Assembly: GCA_016839765.1 (NCBI GenBank)
Contig: JAEOTP010000029.1
Span: forward strand, 1 to 44,232
Reading direction: 5' to 3'
DNA: 44,232 nt
Source: Promethearchaeota archaeon
Lineage (GTDB): Archaea > Asgardarchaeota > Lokiarchaeia > Sigyniarchaeales > SOKP01
Positions 41,072 through 44,232 of this stretch are shown here, piece after piece. The position numbers were made by a program, and so were the translations under genes. Numbering within the stretch: the stretch's first letter is position 1; each line of letters starts with the position of its first letter. The notes below the pieces were generated by a model. That model saw nothing but the letters and a program-made list of their open reading frames with translations. It was not told where the DNA came from and did no database searches.

Positions 41072-42517
41072 ATGACATTAAAAACCCCTGAAGAGTATTT
41101 AGAAAGTATAAAACGTCCAGTAAACTTATATTTGTTTGGCGAAAAAGTTGAGGAATTTTGGAATCATCCTATTATAAAACCCTCAATTAATACTGTAATG
41201 AAAATTTATGAATTAGCTCAAATGGAAGAATATAAAGATTTAATGACGGCAAAATCACATTTAACAGGTGAAATAATTAATCGATTCACCCATATTCACC
41301 AATCCACAGAGGATTTGATTAAAAAAGTTAAGATGCAAAGATTATTGGGGCAATATACGGCCTGTTGTTTCCAACGATGTGTTGGTTTTGATACGGCAAA
41401 TGCTTTATACAGTGTAACTTATGAAATGGATAAAAAGTATGGTACTAATTACCATGAACGATTTAAAAAATATTGGATCGAAGTTCAACGGCAAGATCTT
41501 ATGGTAGATGGAGCAATGACAGATACAAAGGGAGACCGAAGTAAACGACCTAAAGATCAACCAGACCCTGATGCATATCTGCATATTGTTGACGAGAATG
41601 ATGATGGTATTATAGTACGGGGTGCAAAAGTTCATCAGACAGGATTTCTTAATTCTCATCGGGCGATAATTATGCCCACTCTCTCATTAAGGACCGGTGA
41701 AGAGGATTATGCTGTTAGTTTTGGAATTGATACAAACCAAAGAGGAATTACATTAATATATGGAAGGCAGTCCTGTGATACTCGAAAAATAGAAGAAGGT
41801 AAATTAGATATCGGAAATTTTAAGTATGGTGGACAAGAAATTTTCGTAGTGTTTGATAATGTCTTTGTACCTAAAGATAATATCTTTATGAAGGGTGAAA
41901 TCGAATTCTCTGGAGAATTAGTAAATCGGTTTGCCGGATTTCATCGACAATCTTATGGAGGATGTAAAGTAGGAGTTGGGGATGTGCTTATAGGAGCTAC
42001 AGCTCTAATTTCAGAATATAATGGAACTGAAAAAGCATCTCATGTAAGGGATAAGCTTGTTGAGATGACACATTTAAATGAAACCTTATACAGTTGTGGT
42101 GTAGCTTGTAGCTCATTAGGATTTCAAAGAGAAGCCGGAAATTATGAAATGGATATGTTATTGGCAAATGTCTGTAAACAAAATGTTACACGATTTCCTT
42201 ACGAAATAGGAAGGCTCGCTGAAGATCTAGCTGGAGGGATGATTTGTACAATGCCCTCTGAAGAGGACCTTAGATCGGAAGAAATTGGACCATTAATTGA
42301 AAAGTATTTGACTACATGTGAGGGAATTTGTGCTGAAGATAGATATAAAGTATTACGTTTTATTGAGAACTTAACCATGGGTGTTGCATCTGTGAGTTAT
42401 AGAACAGAATCAATGCATGGTGCGGGCTCACCTCAAGCTCAAAGAATTATGATATCTAGACAAGCGAATTTAGAAGAGAAAAAGAAGCTAGTAAAAAAGA
42501 TACTTGAAATTGAATGA
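41072..42517 (+). CDS. abfD: 4-hydroxybutyryl-CoA dehydratase
   Basis: 481 aa, very close in sequence pattern to Clostridium aminobutyricum AbfD throughout. Cluster ligands are C99 and C103 (CFQRC), H291 and C298 (HRQSYGGCK), with K299. E256 (GGQEIFVVFDNVF) and the glutamate of YRTESMHGAGSPQAQ are both kept. Conserved stretches include VDGAMTDTKGDRS, IVRGAKVHQTG and ANVCKQNVTRFPYE. The enzyme dehydrates 4-hydroxybutyryl-CoA to crotonyl-CoA, using FAD and [4Fe-4S], in 4-aminobutyrate fermentation and in the archaeal 4-hydroxybutyrate carbon cycles. Which pathway applies is not settled by this window. Confidence 0.94.
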   Translation: MTLKTPEEYLESIKRPVNLYLFGEKVEEFWNHPIIKPSINTVMKIYELAQMEEYKDLMTAKSHLTGEIINRFTHIHQSTEDLIKKVKMQRLLGQYTACCFQRCVGFDTANALYSVTYEMDKKYGTNYHERFKKYWIEVQRQDLMVDGAMTDTKGDRSKRPKDQPDPDAYLHIVDENDDGIIVRGAKVHQTGFLNSHRAIIMPTLSLRTGEEDYAVSFGIDTNQRGITLIYGRQSCDTRKIEEGKLDIGNFKYGGQEIFVVFDNVFVPKDNIFMKGEIEFSGELVNRFAGFHRQSYGGCKVGVGDVLIGATALISEYNGTEKASHVRDKLVEMTHLNETLYSCGVACSSLGFQREAGNYEMDMLLANVCKQNVTRFPYEIGRLAEDLAGGMICTMPSEEDLRSEEIGPLIEKYLTTCEGICAEDRYKVLRFIENLTMGVASVSYRTESMHGAGSPQAQRIMISRQANLEEKKKLVKKILEIE

Positions 42518-42654
42518 ATTTAATTTAAAGCATTTATTTTAAAATCCTTCATCAACTTCTATTAGATGGATATTTATTGAAATTAATTTTTACTAATTTT
42601 GGAATAAAATACTTATTAAGAACTATAACAAATTAAAATTATTATATTCAAGAT

Positions 42655-42686
42655 ACAAACAAACAAAACAAACAAACAAAAAAAAA
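42655..42686 (+). repeat. CAAA-rich simple repeat in the leader of the Fe-S protein gene
   Basis: Tandem (CAAA)-type units, broken by one extra A, run into a poly-A tract that ends about 20 nt before the ATG at 42705. It may be an unstructured leader; no SD is visible in it. Confidence 0.5.
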
Positions 42687-42704
42687 TTATTCTAGGTTTT
42701 AAAT

Positions 42705-43841
42705 ATGGCAAATGACTTTAAAGAAGAATACCGGAAAGCCGCTAATATAATAAATAAAGCAGGAGGATTTCCTTATCCAATTACAAAAACTATGCTTAAT
42801 ATTTTGAAGTTCAATATAAAAGAAGAAAACTTGGATCTCGTGATGGCATTCAAGGATAATATTTCACAGACAATGGAACAACTTAAAGAAAGCAGTGGAT
42901 TATCTGAGGAAGAAATTTTAAAAAAGGCTGATGCTCTTGCAAAGAAAGGTGTGTTATTCAATCAACCAAGTAGTAAAGGTATTATGGTTTATCGATTACT
43001 ACCAATTGCAAGACAATTTGAATATACTTTCATGAAAAAACTTGATAAAACTGGAGAAAATAATCAGTATGCAAAATTATTTCATAATTTTAATGAAGAA
43101 GTAAGAGATCTTGTTCAGTCAAATTACGAGAGATTTAAATCAACAATAAATGGTTTGCCGCCTACAGATAGAACTGTCCCAATCTTGGAGAACCAAGAAA
43201 CAGGTGAAGAACTTGAAATTATTGTAAATAAAGAATTAGAAGTTCCTATAGAAAAACTATTACCTACTCAAAGAATTAAAGAGTTAATTGAAAAATATGA
43301 TGATATAGCAGTAGGTTATTGTTATTGCAGGCAACATAATGAGTTTTTAGGTAAACCGTGCAAACTAATTGAACTTACGCCGAGTTGTTTTACTCTAGGC
43401 AAGTCTGCTAGACATACTTCAAACCATGGCTTCTCAACTTTAATATCCAAGGAGGAGGCATTAAAAGTATTGAAGAAGTGTGAAGAAGCTGGATTAGTTC
43501 ATAAAGCATATCATTTACATAGCGATACTAAAAAAGAGGAAGTAGCAATTTGTAATTGTTGTAGTTGTTGTTGTTTAAATGCTAGAGAGGGCTTAATTTT
43601 TCCCACAGCTAATGCAACCAATTACCTAGCCAGTATAGATCATAATTTATGCATAGGATGTGGCACATGTGTTAAGAAATGTTATAACAAAGCAATTGAA
43701 TTAAATGATGATAATAAAGCAGAAAGATTTGAAGAATTTTGTGTCGGATGTGGTGTTTGTGCATATTTCTGCCCCGAAAATGCGATATCTCTTATTGAAA
43801 GTCCAAGAATAGTAAGAATGCTCCCTCCAAAAATAAAATAA
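42705..43841 (+). CDS. Winged-helix and cysteine-rich dicluster ferredoxin protein
   Basis: 378 aa. Residues about 20-95 look like a winged helix (TMEQLKESSGLSEEEILKKADALAKKGVLF). A central cysteine-rich domain has GYCYCRQH, then CFTLGKSARHTSNHG, SKEEALKVLKKCEEAGLVH and an unusual ICNCCSCCC. The C-terminal ferredoxin has CIGCGTCVKKCYNKAI and CVGCGVCAYFCPENAI, two [4Fe-4S] clusters. This layout occurs in anaerobes as stand-alone Fe-S proteins linked to reductive metabolism; no reaction is established to my knowledge. It lies downstream of 4-hydroxybutyryl-CoA dehydratase on the same strand, separated by 187 nt. Confidence 0.8.
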   Translation: MANDFKEEYRKAANIINKAGGFPYPITKTMLNILKFNIKEENLDLVMAFKDNISQTMEQLKESSGLSEEEILKKADALAKKGVLFNQPSSKGIMVYRLLPIARQFEYTFMKKLDKTGENNQYAKLFHNFNEEVRDLVQSNYERFKSTINGLPPTDRTVPILENQETGEELEIIVNKELEVPIEKLLPTQRIKELIEKYDDIAVGYCYCRQHNEFLGKPCKLIELTPSCFTLGKSARHTSNHGFSTLISKEEALKVLKKCEEAGLVHKAYHLHSDTKKEEVAICNCCSCCCLNAREGLIFPTANATNYLASIDHNLCIGCGTCVKKCYNKAIELNDDNKAERFEEFCVGCGVCAYFCPENAISLIESPRIVRMLPPKIK

Positions 43842-43847
43842 AAAAAT

Positions 43848-43867
43848 TACTTTTTTCTTTTTATTTT
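43848..43867 (+). terminator. T-rich terminator between convergent genes
   Basis: TAC followed by T6, then C and T-rich bases, right after the Fe-S protein gene; the opposite-strand MaoC gene ends at 43897. Confidence 0.35.
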
Positions 43868-43896
43868 AAAATTAATCTACAAATGTTTATATGATA

Positions 43897-44232
43897 TTAT
43901 TCTACTAAAGCATAGGCATTTCCAAGAACTACTGCTCTTTCTGTTTTTACTTGAATTATATAGCGTTCATTATCTTTCCAACCTTCTATATTTAAAGTTT
44001 CTCCGGGATATACTTCACTTGTAAATCGCGCTTTGAATTCTTTTAAGCGCTCCACCTTTCCATTACAGGCACCATAAATTATAGCACGTGTTGCGAATCC
44101 ATACGTACATAGACCATGGAGAATTGGGCCCTTAAATTGCCCACTTCTACTGGCAAATTCAGGATCTATATGTAAAGGGTTTAAATCACCATTAAGCCTA
44201 TACAAAGCAGCTTGATTTTCGTTAGTTTTATA
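43897..44232 (-). CDS. MaoC-like (R)-enoyl-CoA hydratase, C-terminal part
   Basis: The frame is open to the right edge, so the N-terminal part lies outside. The visible 111 residues contain NQAALYRLNGDLNPLHIDP, the hotdog hydratase-2 motif (Asp and His catalytic pair in GDLNPLHID), followed by GPILHGLCTYGFATRAI. This arrangement is that of the second hotdog of eukaryotic-type MFE-2 hydratase and its prokaryotic relatives. The protein adds water to enoyl-CoA with R stereochemistry. It is convergent with the Fe-S gene. Confidence 0.85.
   Translation of the reverse strand, partial: YKTNENQAALYRLNGDLNPLHIDPEFASRSGQFKGPILHGLCTYGFATRAIIYGACNGKVERLKEFKARFTSEVYPGETLNIEGWKDNERYIIQVKTERAVVLGNAYALVE

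Noticed and set aside
1-44232. tRNA, rRNA or transposase genes
   Set aside because: Reading both strands I found no TPsiC-like tRNA core, rRNA-like conserved stretch, or DDE/HUH-type transposase protein; a covariance-model search could still find a small RNA.

Overview
AT-rich window (roughly 70% A+T by eye) with no rRNA, tRNA, CRISPR array or insertion sequence that I could recognise. The gene content points to an archaeon, most likely an Asgard (Lokiarchaeia-like) lineage. The signs are a Ras/Rab-type small GTPase beside a TrmB-like regulator, an eIF2B-family protein, a giant WD40 protein ending in a TIR domain, HEAT and LRR proteins, archaeal-type 2-oxoacid:ferredoxin oxidoreductase, two 4-hydroxybutyryl-CoA dehydratase homologues, and GGTG/GGAGG Shine-Dalgarno sites. 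The lineage is an inference from gene content.

Layout. 1-133 holds the start of a CoA-binding protein running off the left edge. 407-5097 is a transport/membrane cassette: ABC ATPase, ABC permease, zinc-ribbon membrane protein, twin 216-aa membrane proteins and a winged-helix regulator. 5221-9510 holds a hotdog thioesterase and the WD40-TIR protein, which has 21 blades. 9718-14127 holds a small membrane protein, an eIF2B-like protein, a terpene-cyclase-like toroid protein, an MFS transporter and a membrane-tethered HTH protein. 14336-17658 is a three-gene 2-oxoacid:ferredoxin oxidoreductase operon (gamma-delta fusion, alpha, beta). 17723-23507 is a mixed set of crotonase, YjbQ, serine hydrolase, QueG-like Fe-S protein and amidohydrolase. 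23752-29477 holds a HEAT protein, the GTPase-TrmB pair, a divergent 4-hydroxybutyryl-CoA dehydratase paralogue and a HEAT-LRR protein. 29606-37586 is a co-directional acyl-CoA block: ThDP enzyme, zinc alcohol dehydrogenase, acyl-CoA ligase, acyl-CoA dehydrogenase, SDR and enoyl-CoA hydratase. 37606-43841 holds a DUF1846 protein, CTP synthase, canonical 4-hydroxybutyryl-CoA dehydratase and a winged-helix/ferredoxin protein. A MaoC-type hydratase runs off the right edge.

The strongest novelty is the beta subunit of the oxidoreductase (16570-17658). Its two halves are in reversed order: the part normally at the C-terminus comes first and the CxxCG/GDG part comes last, while every cofactor motif is kept. 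This is a circular permutation with the break inside the thiamine-diphosphate motif.

The second strongest is translational. Six genes (permease, winged-helix regulator, WD40-TIR, amidohydrolase, small GTPase, acyl-CoA ligase) have conserved N-terminal sequence upstream of any suitable ATG/GTG/TTG. In each a GGTG-like Shine-Dalgarno site lies 6-7 nt before an in-frame ATT, ACG, CTG or ATA, which suggests regular use of near-cognate start codons. Coordinates given here use those starts.

Metabolically the window fits an anaerobic organotroph that handles acyl-CoA, 4-hydroxybutyrate and 2-oxoacids with ferredoxin as electron carrier.
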